Positions 53,493-61,119 of a stretch of DNA of 64,000 bases are shown here, one piece after another. Position 1 is the stretch's first letter. Each line of letters starts with the position of its first letter. The DNA comes from Streptomyces sp. TRM49041. Lineage in GTDB: Bacteria > Actinomycetota > Actinomycetes > Streptomycetales > Streptomycetaceae. The position numbers and the translations under genes are program-made. The stretch covers positions 1-64,000 of the forward strand of contig NZ_VSRY01000145.1 of assembly GCF_008271805.1 (NCBI RefSeq), given 5' to 3'. The notes beneath the pieces were generated by a model. That model ran no database searches and was not told the origin of the DNA. It saw only the letters and a list, made by a program, of their open reading frames with translations.

Positions 53493-53861
53493 ATGTCCAC
53501 CATCCAGCCAGTGATCGTGACTGCCGACCAGGACGTTCTGCTCGGCTTCTATACGAAATTGTTCGGCGCTGAGGAGATCTTCCGGGTACCGGCGGAAGGC
53601 CCGGCCTTCTACCTCGGCTTGCGCATCGGCGACACCGACCTCGGGCTGGTGGCCAAGGCGAACCCGGGGACTGGGGCGGCGTCGCGGATCCTGCTCAGCA
53701 TCGGTGTCGACGACGTCGACGAGACCCTCGGCCGGGTGGAGGCGCTGGGCGGCTCGGTCCGCAGCGGCCCCAACGACATGCTGTGGGGACAGCGCGTCGC
53801 CCACATCCAGGACCCCGACGGCAATCCGGTGAACCTCACCCAGCCGATCCCGGCCCGGTGA
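53493..53861 (+). CDS. VOC superfamily protein (glyoxalase/bleomycin-resistance-like)
   Basis: A 122-residue two-module VOC fold. STIQPVIVTADQDVLLGFYT, GPAFYLGLRIGDTDLGLV and the C-terminal RVAHIQDPDGNPVNL, with the usual metal-ligand Glu position replaced by Asn (NPVNL), are visible. ACAGGAG precedes the ATG at 53493. It may be a dioxygenase, lyase or antibiotic-binding protein. It lies inside the mobile element and may be its cargo. Confidence 0.8.
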   Translation: MSTIQPVIVTADQDVLLGFYTKLFGAEEIFRVPAEGPAFYLGLRIGDTDLGLVAKANPGTGAASRILLSIGVDDVDETLGRVEALGGSVRSGPNDMLWGQRVAHIQDPDGNPVNLTQPIPAR

Positions 53862-53908
53862 CGCTGTTCCGGGGGCATGTGCTGATCGTGGGCTACCTGC
53901 GGTAGAGA

Positions 53909-54748
53909 TCAATTGTCGGTAGTGGCCTCGATGTTCGTCAGGACGAGCAGCGCGCGAAACAGGTGGGTGGCGCGGGCGGGGTCAGTACGGAGCTTGGTGA
54001 GGATCCGCCAGTTCTTCAGGTGGGCAAAGCCGCGTTCGACGGGGACGCGTCCGGCGGCCAGGACCCGGTTGGCCTCCTTCTCGGCGGATGCGAGCCTGCG
54101 GGCGCGGGTGGCCTTGAAGCCGGTGACGACCACGGGATCGTCCCCGTCGTCGTCCAGGCCGAGGAAGCCCAGGTCGGCCAGCGCGCCGAGGCCGGCAGCA
54201 CGCAGGTGGGCCAGGATGTGGTCGCGGCGGGCGGCGGTGATGTCGTGGGTGCGGCCGGGCCGGGCGGCCGATATCCAGACGAGGCGGCCCCGCTCGTCGG
54301 TCAGGGCGAGGACGTGCAGGCCGTGGCGGTGGTGTTTGCCGGAGTAGTTCGGGCGGTTCGCTCTCCCGGTGCGGCGTTGGGTGGGGATGAGGGTGCCGTC
54401 GATCAGGACGACCTCACCGCCGCGCCGTGCGATCTTCTTCAGGGCGCGGTCCAGGCGCGGGGCCTTCGCGGCCAGCAGGGCGATCAGCTCGTCGCGCCAG
54501 CGGCGCACGGTGGTGGCGGAGATGTCGTTGCCGCCGGCCATGTCGGCCAGGCGCTGGTCGTGCCGGAGCACGGCCAGGACGATCACCGCGATCCTCCCGG
54601 GCGGCAGCGCCCGCCACCTCGACCGTATCGCTTTCAGATGGCGTCGCAGCAGGTCGGAGAGGTAGTTCAGGGTGCGCGTGGACAGCGGCAGGCGGCACTG
54701 GTAGACCAGGGACACGGTGTCCCCGGCGTGCCCTTTGGTTTTCGTCAC
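53909..54748 (-). CDS. IS5-family transposase (DDE_Tnp_4/HARBI-like)
   Basis: A 279-residue transposase. The N-terminal helix-turn-helix region reads SDLLRRHLKAIRSRWRALPP, then SATTVRRWRDELIALLAAK. The DDE catalytic domain has VVLIDGTLIPTQ (first Asp), ALADLGFLGLDDDG (second Asp region) and ERGFAHLKNWRIL (Glu). It starts with GTG at 54748. Length and motifs look intact, so it may be functional. I could not define short IS-specific ends; the clear boundaries are the 96-bp repeats further out. Confidence 0.87.
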   Translation of the reverse strand: MTKTKGHAGDTVSLVYQCRLPLSTRTLNYLSDLLRRHLKAIRSRWRALPPGRIAVIVLAVLRHDQRLADMAGGNDISATTVRRWRDELIALLAAKAPRLDRALKKIARRGGEVVLIDGTLIPTQRRTGRANRPNYSGKHHRHGLHVLALTDERGRLVWISAARPGRTHDITAARRDHILAHLRAAGLGALADLGFLGLDDDGDDPVVVTGFKATRARRLASAEKEANRVLAAGRVPVERGFAHLKNWRILTKLRTDPARATHLFRALLVLTNIEATTDN

Positions 54749-54805
54749 ACAATTCCAACAGCCGCCGGGGGTACCTCAGTTACGCCCCGCCGCCGTGCGG
54801 CCTGG

Positions 54806-55133
54806 TCACGGGCGGGCGGTGAACTTCCCGTTGGGTCGTTTGTGCAGCCAGCCGCGGTCGGCCAGCTTCGTGAGCTTCCCGCGCAACGGCTCCAGCTTGC
54901 CCCGTACGCCGGTGTCCAAGCCCAGCACCTCACCGATCTGCCGGGTGGCAACCGGGCCGGCGGCCTGCCGCACGGCGGTCAGGGTGCTGGTACTCCGCCG
55001 GCAGCGCGGACTCAGCCACCCCCGGCCCACGGTCCGGGACCAGCCGCACCGCCCGACCCGCCACCTGGACCACCGGCGACCCGGCCTCCGCACGCCGCGC
55101 GGCGATCCGCTCCAACACCTCGGGATCCATCAT
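54806..55133 (-). pseudogene. Frameshifted winged-helix protein inside the element
   Basis: The first part in one frame reads MMDPEVLERIAARRAEAGSP and continues to ESALPAEYQ. Near 54995 the reading moves to another frame as LTAVRQAAGPVATRQIGEVL and ends RGWLHKRPNGKFTARP. Together they give a small winged-helix protein of a kind often seen in Streptomyces beside recombination genes. A single-base change would restore one frame. No ribosome binding site is evident. Confidence 0.6.
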
Positions 55134-55193
55134 GCGCCGGAGCGTAGGAGCGGCACCCACGGACGGGAATCCACAAACCCACCCCTGCCCGAT

Positions 55194-55289
55194 GATCTAC
55201 ACCCCAGACTGCCGCCCACGACCAGCACGAGCACCCCGAAACGACATCACACCAGCACCCTGACCAGCTACTTCAAGATGGCGCAGCTT
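55194..55289 (-). repeat. Right 96-bp terminal inverted repeat
   Basis: Read on the minus strand it starts AAGCTGCGCCATCTTGAAGT and ends GGGTGTAGATC. It is the partner of 53315-53410 and is followed directly by the second CATTG copy. Confidence 0.88.
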
Positions 55290-55349
55290 CATTGAAGGTC
55301 GTAGTGGTCTTCAGGTCCCGGCGTACCCGGTATGGGTGAGGTCCTGTGT

Positions 55350-55721
55350 TCAGGGGCGATCCGCCGCGGTCTGGGTGGCCGCCCGGCGGACGGCGTCCAT
55401 GTCGACGGCCCGGACCTTGCCGATGAGCTCCTCCAGTGCCGGTGGCGGCAGCGCGCCCGGCTGGGCGTACAGGATCGTCCGGTCGCGGATGGCCATGAGG
55501 GTCGGGATGGAGGAGATGTTGAACGCGGCCGCGAGTTCGGGCTGTGCCTCGGTGTCGACCTTGGTGAACACGATGTCCGGGTGTCGCTCTGCCGCCTTCT
55601 CGTAGACGGGGCCGAACACGCGACAGGGTCCACACCAGGCAGCCCAGAAGTCGATCAGCACGATCTCCGAGCCGGTGACGGTGTCCTCGAAGTTGTCCCT
55701 GGTCAGTTCGGTGGTGGGCAT
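55350..55721 (-). CDS. Thioredoxin
   Basis: A 123-residue thioredoxin with the redox motif WCGPC (Cys30, Cys33) in IDFWAAWCGPCRVFGPVYEK and the cis-Pro in ISSIPTLMAIRDR. I chose the ATG at 55721 because AGAGGAAAG lies about 8 nt upstream. An ATACCTC-CG-GGGGTAT operator lies 21 nt upstream, so it belongs to the CstR-like regulon. It probably reduces persulfides or recycles the rhodaneses. The mobile element is inserted 60 bp after its stop. Confidence 0.9.
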   Translation of the reverse strand: MPTTELTRDNFEDTVTGSEIVLIDFWAAWCGPCRVFGPVYEKAAERHPDIVFTKVDTEAQPELAAAFNISSIPTLMAIRDRTILYAQPGALPPPALEELIGKVRAVDMDAVRRAATQTAADRP

Positions 55722-55741
55722 GACTGTCACTTTCCTCTCGT

Positions 55742-55757
55742 ATACCTCCGGGGGTAT
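55742..55757. promoter_or_regulatory. CstR-type operator upstream of thioredoxin
   Basis: ATACCTCCGGGGGTAT matches the palindrome at 53266 except for one T in the left C-tract. A looser copy, CACCCCTCGGGGTG, lies at 55886-55899, between the TauE stop and this promoter. Confidence 0.8.
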
Positions 55758-55904
55758 GTGGTTCGTGGAACGGTGTCCGGGCCGGGTTTGTTCCGGCAGA
55801 GCGTGACCCCGGCAGCCGGTGTGTGTGCGGGGTGCGGGCTGACAGCCCGGCAGCCCGGCAGCTCGGCGGTGATCGGTGGCGGGTACACCCCTCGGGGTGA
55901 GCGG

Positions 55905-56804
55905 TCAGGGCTGTGTCCGCGGTTCGCGGGTGGCTGCCCGCGGCCCCTTGGCGGCAAGCCGCAGCCGGCGGCGTGCGCGAACGGTGGCCGCCGTCACCGC
56001 TGCCGTCGCGATGAGTCCGATGCCGGCCCAGGTCAGCGGGCTGGTCCACAGCGCGGGGTGGAGCTGGCGGCCGAGGACGAAGACGCCCATGGCGATGACG
56101 AACCAGCCGAACGTCTTGCGCAGTGTGTCCTGGGGGATGCGTCCGGCGAGGCGACTGCCGATCAGGCCGCCGATGACGGCCACGGAGGTGACGGCCAGCG
56201 CGAGGCCCCAGTCGATCTGGACCCCGGCGAGGTGACCGGCGAGTCCGGAGAAGGACTTCATGGCGATGACCAGGAGCGAGGTGCCGACGGCCACGCTCAT
56301 GGGCAGACCGCCGAGCAGGGCCAGTGCGGGCACGACGAGGAAGCCGCCTCCGGCGCCGACCAGGCCGGTGACCGCGCCGACCGCGAGCCCCTCGACGACG
56401 ATGAGCTTCACGGGAAGCTCGCCACGACCTGGGCTGTGCGGGGTGGTCTTGCGGGGCTTGCGGAGCATGGCGGCGGCGGTGGCGAGCATCATCAGGGCGA
56501 ACGCGATGAGCAGGACCGGGCCTGGGATGTACTCGGCGATTCGGCCGCCTCCGTAGGCACCCACCATGCTCACCGCGCCGAAGGCCAGTCCAGTGCGCCA
56601 GCGGACACGTCCCGCGCGGGCGTGCGGGACGAGCCCGACCAGGCTGGTGACGCCGACGACGAAGAGGGACGTGGCGATGGCCTCCTTGCTGCCCTGCCCG
56701 GCCAGGTAGACGAGGATCGGGACGGTCAGGATGGAGCCGCCGCCGCCGAGGACGCCGAGACTGATTCCGATGACGACGGAGGCGGCGAGAACGAGGGCGA
56801 TCAC
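55905..56804 (-). CDS. TauE/SafE family sulfite/organosulfonate exporter
   Basis: A 299-residue inner-membrane protein with about eight helices in two repeated halves (ISLGVLGGGGSILTVPILVY and VTGLVGAGGGFLVVPALALL are the paired signatures). It probably exports sulfite or another oxidised sulfur product formed from sulfide. The GTG start at 56804 overlaps the rhodanese stop by 4 nt. It is the last gene of the MBL-rhodanese, rhodanese, TauE series. Confidence 0.89.
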   Translation of the reverse strand: MIALVLAASVVIGISLGVLGGGGSILTVPILVYLAGQGSKEAIATSLFVVGVTSLVGLVPHARAGRVRWRTGLAFGAVSMVGAYGGGRIAEYIPGPVLLIAFALMMLATAAAMLRKPRKTTPHSPGRGELPVKLIVVEGLAVGAVTGLVGAGGGFLVVPALALLGGLPMSVAVGTSLLVIAMKSFSGLAGHLAGVQIDWGLALAVTSVAVIGGLIGSRLAGRIPQDTLRKTFGWFVIAMGVFVLGRQLHPALWTSPLTWAGIGLIATAAVTAATVRARRRLRLAAKGPRAATREPRTQP

Positions 56805-57385
56805 GATTGGTCCCGCAGGGAGGCGACGACGGCACGGATGTCGGTCCGCGGCCCGCGGTTGTAGGGCAGCTTGGCCAGGAGCATGCCCATGGCGCAGGTG
56901 TTGCTGAGCGCGGCGTAGGTCAGCCCGGCGCCGATGGCCGTGCCGATCAGATGGACTCCGGGCACCAGCAGGCCCACGACACCGGTGATGAGGACGACGG
57001 ACCCGGCGATGAGGCGGACCTGCCGCTCCATGTCCCAGCGCTCCGGGCCCCTGTTGACCGGTGCCCCGGCGGCCTCCCAGGCCATCATGCCGCCGTCCAG
57101 GACGCGCAGGTTGGGCAGGCCGGCCTCCGCGAGTGCCTGCTCGGCCTGTGCCGCGCGGGCGCCGGAGCGGCAGATCAGGACGACATCCTCGTCCAGATGG
57201 GCAAGGAGTTCGGCGCGGTGCTCGCGCAGGGTGTGGAGGGGGACGTTGTAGGCACCGGGGATGTGGCTGGTCCGGAACTCGCCGGGTGTGCGCACGTCCA
57301 GCAGGCGGGGACCGCGCTCATCCTGGATCAGCTGCTGGAGAGTCGAGGGGGTGAGACCGGCGGCGCGAGAAGCGCTGTTCGTCAT
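56801..57385 (-). CDS. Rhodanese with C-terminal membrane domain (DUF2892-like)
   Basis: A 194-residue protein. Residues 10-110 are a rhodanese domain with the active-site Cys72 in VVLICRSGARAAQA and the CH2-type LLDVRTPGEFRTSHIPGAYN. Residues about 125-170 hold two hydrophobic helices (LIAGSVVLITGVVGLLVPGV) like DUF2892. It moves sulfane sulfur at the membrane, possibly handing it to TauE. AAGGAG precedes the ATG at 57385. A 14-bp tandem repeat lies just upstream. Confidence 0.88.
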   Translation of the reverse strand: MTNSASRAAGLTPSTLQQLIQDERGPRLLDVRTPGEFRTSHIPGAYNVPLHTLREHRAELLAHLDEDVVLICRSGARAAQAEQALAEAGLPNLRVLDGGMMAWEAAGAPVNRGPERWDMERQVRLIAGSVVLITGVVGLLVPGVHLIGTAIGAGLTYAALSNTCAMGMLLAKLPYNRGPRTDIRAVVASLRDQS

Positions 57386-57397
57386 GGGAACTCCTTG

Positions 57398-57450
57398 ATG
57401 CGTAGCGGAGGATGCGTAGCGGGGGATGCGAAGCAGGGGGATGCGGGGTG
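57398..57450 (-). repeat. 14-bp tandem repeat upstream of the rhodanese gene
   Basis: ATGCGTAGCGGAGG, ATGCGTAGCGGGGG and ATGCGAAGCAGGGGG follow one another, with a degenerate fourth copy. They lie immediately beyond the ribosome binding site of the minus-strand rhodanese gene, in its 5' leader or promoter. Confidence 0.75.
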
Positions 57451-57534
57451 GGGCGGGTGGGGGTGTGCGCATGGGGGCCGAGTCCCGGCGGCCGGCGTAC
57501 GGAGGTGGTCGGCCGCCGCTGTCGGCGCTGAGGG

Positions 57535-58923
57535 TCAGGCTGCGGCGGGGGCGTTCGGCAGCGTCCAGGCGGCGTAACCGCCGAGGATGTCGGAGACGTC
57601 GGTGAAGCCGTGGTGGCGCAGCAGGCTGGCGGCTATGGAGGAGCGGTGGCCGCCCGCGCAGTGGAGGACGAGGGGCCGGCCGGCGGGGATCTCGTCGAGA
57701 CGGCGGGGGAGTTCGCCGAGCGCGATGTGCAGGGCGCCGTCGATGAAGCCGTTCTCTCCGCGTTCGCCGCAGTTGCGGACGTCGATCACGACCGGTGGGT
57801 TCTGGCTCTCCAGGGCGGTACGCACCTGGGCCGCGGTCAGACGGCTGGCCGGCGTGATGTGCTCGGCCAGGGCCGTCAGGGCGTCGTCGGGGGACCGCAG
57901 GTAGCCGACGACCTGGTCGAAGCCGATCCGGGCCAGGCGTGTGACGATCTCCTCCTCGCGGTTCTGGGGCGCGATGACCAGCAGCTCCGCATCGGGCGCC
58001 AGCACGGTGCCGGCCTGCTCCGCGAACCGGCCGTCGGCGGGCACGTTGACCGAGCCGCGCAGATGCCCCGCGGCGAACTCCTGCGGGTCGCGGGCATCGA
58101 CGACGACGGCGCCGGCGGCTCGGCGCTCGGCGAACTCCTCGGCGGCCAGCGGCCGGGGCGCCGCGGCCGGGTCGAACAGCTGCCGTGCGCGGCGGTTGAG
58201 ATCCGCGTCGTAGGAGAAGTACCCCGGCGCGGCGGACTGTCCGGCGGTGACGATCGCCACGAAGTCGTCCCGGCTCATGGGGGCGCAGGCGTAGTTGGTG
58301 GTCCGCTGCTCGCCGATGGTGGACTGCTTCTCGGTGGACAGGTTCTTGCCGCACGCGGACCCGGCGCCGTGCGCGGGGTAGACCCGCACCTCGTCCGGCA
58401 GCCCCATCAGCTTGTTCTGCACACTGTCATGCAGCATCGCCCCGAGCTCCTCGGCGGTGGCCCCGGCCGAGGCCAGCAGGTCCGGGCGACCCACGTCGCC
58501 GATGAAGAGAGCGTCACCGGTCAGCACTCCGTACGGCACCGTGTCGCCACTGTGCTCGTACACCAGGACGCTGATCGACTCCGGGGTGTGACCCGGCGTC
58601 TCCATGATCTCCAGACTGACGTCCCCGAGGCTGATGGTCTCGCCCTCGGCGAGCTTGCGGATGGGGTACTCGGTCTCGGCCCGTCGGCCGTAGCCGATCC
58701 ACGCGCCGGTGCGCGCCGCCATCTCCAGGTGGCCGGCGACGAAGTCGGCGTGGAAGTGGGTGTTGATGACACCGACCACGGTGAGACCGTGCGCCTCGGC
58801 GTCGGCCAGGTACTCCGAGACGTCGCGGCGCGGATCGACGACCACGGCCCGGCCGGTGGTCGGGTCGGCGATCATGTACGAAGCCTGGGAGAGGCAGTCG
58901 AGGTAGTACTGGGCGAAGAACAC
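57535..58923 (-). CDS. MBL-fold persulfide dioxygenase-like protein with two rhodanese domains
   Basis: A 462-residue CstB/BLH-like enzyme. The N-terminal 250 residues are a metallo-beta-lactamase fold of the persulfide dioxygenase type (VINTHFHADFVAGHLEMAAR, METPGHTPESISVLVY, VYPAHGAGSACGK). The first rhodanese domain (about 275-360) has no active-site Cys (ELLVIAPQNREEE). The second (about 375-460) has it in LVLHCAGGHRSS. It should oxidise glutathione-, mycothiol- or protein-bound persulfide to sulfite and handle sulfane sulfur. The GTG at 58923 is supported by GGAGG. An operator lies 29 nt upstream. Confidence 0.89.
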   Translation of the reverse strand: MFFAQYYLDCLSQASYMIADPTTGRAVVVDPRRDVSEYLADAEAHGLTVVGVINTHFHADFVAGHLEMAARTGAWIGYGRRAETEYPIRKLAEGETISLGDVSLEIMETPGHTPESISVLVYEHSGDTVPYGVLTGDALFIGDVGRPDLLASAGATAEELGAMLHDSVQNKLMGLPDEVRVYPAHGAGSACGKNLSTEKQSTIGEQRTTNYACAPMSRDDFVAIVTAGQSAAPGYFSYDADLNRRARQLFDPAAAPRPLAAEEFAERRAAGAVVVDARDPQEFAAGHLRGSVNVPADGRFAEQAGTVLAPDAELLVIAPQNREEEIVTRLARIGFDQVVGYLRSPDDALTALAEHITPASRLTAAQVRTALESQNPPVVIDVRNCGERGENGFIDGALHIALGELPRRLDEIPAGRPLVLHCAGGHRSSIAASLLRHHGFTDVSDILGGYAAWTLPNAPAAA

Positions 58924-58951
58924 GGAGACCTCCGGGAAGGGATCGGCTTCT

Positions 58952-58967
58952 ATACCCCTTGGGGTGT
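58952..58967. promoter_or_regulatory. CstR-type operator upstream of the MBL-rhodanese gene
   Basis: ATACCCCTTGGGGTGT, one mismatch from the perfect palindrome at 53266, placed 29 nt before the start codon. Confidence 0.8.
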
Positions 58968-59027
58968 GGGGGAAGGTGTGGTGGTTCCGGCCCCGACGGC
59001 GTCGGGTGGTGGTGGAGTGCGGGAGTG

Positions 59028-59363
59028 TCAGGCGAGACCGGGGGTGAGCCCGGTCGCCACACGACGGCCCGCGCTGATCCAGCCCTTGGTGCCTTCGGCG
59101 ACGGACCGCGCGTCCACTCCGAGGGCGGTGAGCTGGTCCGCGGCCCATCGGCTGCGATTGCCGCTGGCGCAGATCACGTACACCGGCCTGTCCGTTGGCA
59201 GGCGGAGTGCCGGGTCGGCCAGGGTGGCCGGCGCGGACAGCGGAGTGAGCCGCGCGCCGGGTACGTGCCCAGCCCGGTACTCCGCCGGTTCCCGCACGTC
59301 GAGAACGAGGGCGCCGGCGGCCCACGCCGCGGCGAAAGTCTTCAGATCCACTTCACGTGCCAT
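59028..59363 (-). CDS. Single-domain rhodanese
   Basis: A 111-residue rhodanese with the active-site Cys65 in YVICASGNRSRWAADQL and ALVLDVREPAEYRAGHVPGA. It transfers sulfane sulfur in the cytoplasm. GGAGGTG precedes the ATG at 59363. One operator lies 17 nt and a second 72 nt upstream. It is the first gene of the sulfur series on this strand, 104 bp before the MBL gene, which has its own operator. Confidence 0.9.
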   Translation of the reverse strand: MAREVDLKTFAAAWAAGALVLDVREPAEYRAGHVPGARLTPLSAPATLADPALRLPTDRPVYVICASGNRSRWAADQLTALGVDARSVAEGTKGWISAGRRVATGLTPGLA

Positions 59364-59380
59364 GGCGAGTTCACCTCCAT

Positions 59381-59396
59381 ATACCCCCCTGGGTAT
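59381..59396. promoter_or_regulatory. CstR-type operator, rhodanese-proximal
   Basis: ATACCCCCCTGGGTAT, arms ATACCC/GGGTAT with a 4-nt centre, directly upstream of the rhodanese ribosome binding site. Confidence 0.75.
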
Positions 59397-59435
59397 GTGT
59401 CATCGACGGTAAGGGCTGGATGTCGAGGATGTCAA

Positions 59436-59451
59436 ATACCCCTAGGGGTAT
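59436..59451. promoter_or_regulatory. CstR-type operator, perfect palindrome
   Basis: ATACCCCTAGGGGTAT is fully palindromic over 16 bp. With the copy at 59381 it gives two sites 55 bp apart in the region that also faces the divergent Rieske gene. The following 290 bp to 59742 show nothing else recognisable. Confidence 0.85.
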
Positions 59452-59742
59452 GTTTGCGGCCGGGCGATTCCGGGCGCTGTCCTGACACAGGCACGCCGGG
59501 TCGGCTGGTCCGGGCTGCTCCGCCGGAACGGGGATCACCACGCGGAACCCGCGCCTGCGCGGATGCTCGCGGATGGGCGCGAGGAGTACGCGCGCTCCCC
59601 ATCCGGACGCGTTGGGCATGCCGTGGGCGGCGGGCGGCCGCCAGGATGGAGGGTGCCGACGCGCCTGCGTCGATCGGCGGTCGGCGATGCCCGGCGTGCC
59701 GCGTGACTGCCCGTGCCGAAGATCCACCCACGAGGGAGAGGT

Positions 59743-60987
59743 ATGGCCGAGACAGACTCCGACGGCGCCGGAATCCTCGCTGATGGGGCGGCCAGGAGCG
59801 GTCAGCCCTCGCGGCACCGCGGTCCAAGGTCCGGCGTGGCCGACCTTCGGCGTGTCGGGGCGAACCCGGATTACTGGTACCCCGTCGCGCGGTCCGGGAG
59901 CTTGCGCGTCGGGCGGGTGCTGGGGACCGCGTTCGCCGGTGAGCGCATCGCGCTCTACCGCGGGGAGAGCGGCGCCGTCCACGCGCTGGAGGACCGGTGC
60001 GCCCACCGTCAGGTGCCGCTGAGCATGGGGGTTGTGGAGGGCGAGACACTCCGCTGCTGCTACCACGCGTGGGCCTATCGCGGCGACGGCCGCATCTCGC
60101 AGATCCCGTACCTTTCGAAAGGCGACGGCCGGCCGCCACGCGGCGTGCGCGGCTACCCCGTCCGCGAGGCGTACGGCCTGGTGTTCGTCTTCCCGGGCGA
60201 CCCTGAGAAAGCGGCGGTCACCGCACTGCCCGAGCTGCCGACCTTCGGCTCACCGCGGTACAGGACCATGACCTTCTCCCGTACCGTGCGCTGCCACTAC
60301 TCGTTCATGCACGAGAACCTGCTCGACATGAACCACCAGTTCCTCCACCGGGGCGTCGTCGGCAGGCTCCACCCCGAGCTGCTGGAGTACCGGACGGAAG
60401 CGCGGTCGGTGGAGGCCAGATACCTGTTCACCCACGCCGGGGGGAAGCGGAACCGCAGTGCCGACCTGCTGGCCGCCCAGCGAATCAGCGGCAGCGACTC
60501 CGACGACGTCATGACCATCCGCACCGAATACCCGTACCAGACACTTGACCTGGTCCCGGAGAAGGCCGAGCGTCCGGCCTTCCGCCTGTGGGCCGTGTAC
60601 GTGCCGGAGGACGCAGAGCAGCGTACGTGTCGTGCCTATGGCCTGCTCATGATCGAGAAGCCCCGGATTCCCGGATCCCTTCATTTGGCATGGCCGTTCA
60701 TCAGGCGCTTCACCGAGCGCGTGTTCGCCGAGGATCGCATGGCCGTCGAAGCCGAGCAGCGGGCGTGGGAGGAGCAGGGCGAGGACCGCAATCATGAGGT
60801 GTTCCCCCTGATCCTGGACGTCCGCGAGGTGCTGCGCGCCAACGGCGTACCTCTCCGGCCCCAGCCTGCCGCGAGCGGCGCTGCCCCGGTGCGGTGCGAC
60901 GGCGCGGCGGCCGCGCACGGCCGCCACCCTGCGGGGCCGGGCGTCACCGCAGACCCGGAGGCTCCGCCTGGCCGGCCGGGCGGGTGA
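59743..60987 (+). CDS. Rieske-type aromatic ring-hydroxylating oxygenase, catalytic subunit
   Basis: A 414-residue oxygenase. The Rieske [2Fe-2S] ligands are in EDRCAHRQVPLS (Cys-x-His) and RCCYHAWAY (Cys-x2-His) around residues 86-110. The mononuclear iron motif is NLLDMNHQFLHRG (D-x2-H-x4-H). The length and C-terminal region resemble single-component or KshA/VanA-like oxygenases rather than dioxygenase alpha subunits with a beta partner; no ferredoxin reductase is nearby. GGGAGAGGT precedes the ATG at 59743. The last 40 residues are low-complexity. The substrate is unknown, and a link to the sulfur genes is not evident except through the shared divergent region. Confidence 0.84.
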   Translation: MAETDSDGAGILADGAARSGQPSRHRGPRSGVADLRRVGANPDYWYPVARSGSLRVGRVLGTAFAGERIALYRGESGAVHALEDRCAHRQVPLSMGVVEGETLRCCYHAWAYRGDGRISQIPYLSKGDGRPPRGVRGYPVREAYGLVFVFPGDPEKAAVTALPELPTFGSPRYRTMTFSRTVRCHYSFMHENLLDMNHQFLHRGVVGRLHPELLEYRTEARSVEARYLFTHAGGKRNRSADLLAAQRISGSDSDDVMTIRTEYPYQTLDLVPEKAERPAFRLWAVYVPEDAEQRTCRAYGLLMIEKPRIPGSLHLAWPFIRRFTERVFAEDRMAVEAEQRAWEEQGEDRNHEVFPLILDVREVLRANGVPLRPQPAASGAAPVRCDGAAAAHGRHPAGPGVTADPEAPPGRPGG

Positions 60988-61119
60988 ACGCCGGTCGACG
61001 CGCACCCGCGGGCTCTGGGCCTTCGACGGATCGGTCTCACGACGGCCCGGCCACCCCGGCAAGGTGATACACGGTCAGCCGGCCCGACGGCTTACCTGTG
61101 GTGTCGACGACGCCGGCGG

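Larger units (their letters stand above)
53315..55289. mobile_element. 1975-bp insertion element with 96-bp terminal inverted repeats
   Basis: The segment is bounded by ungapped 96-bp inverted repeats (53315-53410 and 55194-55289) with 11 mismatches by my count, including a 37-bp identical core. The 5-bp sequence CATTG directly flanks both ends (53310-53314 and 55290-55294) as a target-site duplication. It carries a VOC-family gene, an IS5-type transposase and a frameshifted winged-helix gene. It is inserted between the CstR-like repressor promoter and the 3' end of the thioredoxin gene. The repeats are much longer than usual for IS5-family elements, so it may be a composite or nested structure. 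Confidence 0.78.

Noticed and set aside
53493..53861. VOC gene as a member of the sulfur regulon
   Set aside because: It lies inside the mobile element and has no operator, so its position is explained by the insertion.
55886..55899. CACCCCTCGGGGTG as a sixth CstR operator
   Set aside because: Core matches but the flanking ATA/TAT is missing, and it lies behind the TauE stop, 165 nt from the thioredoxin start. Listed only as a weaker copy; could be a small hairpin.
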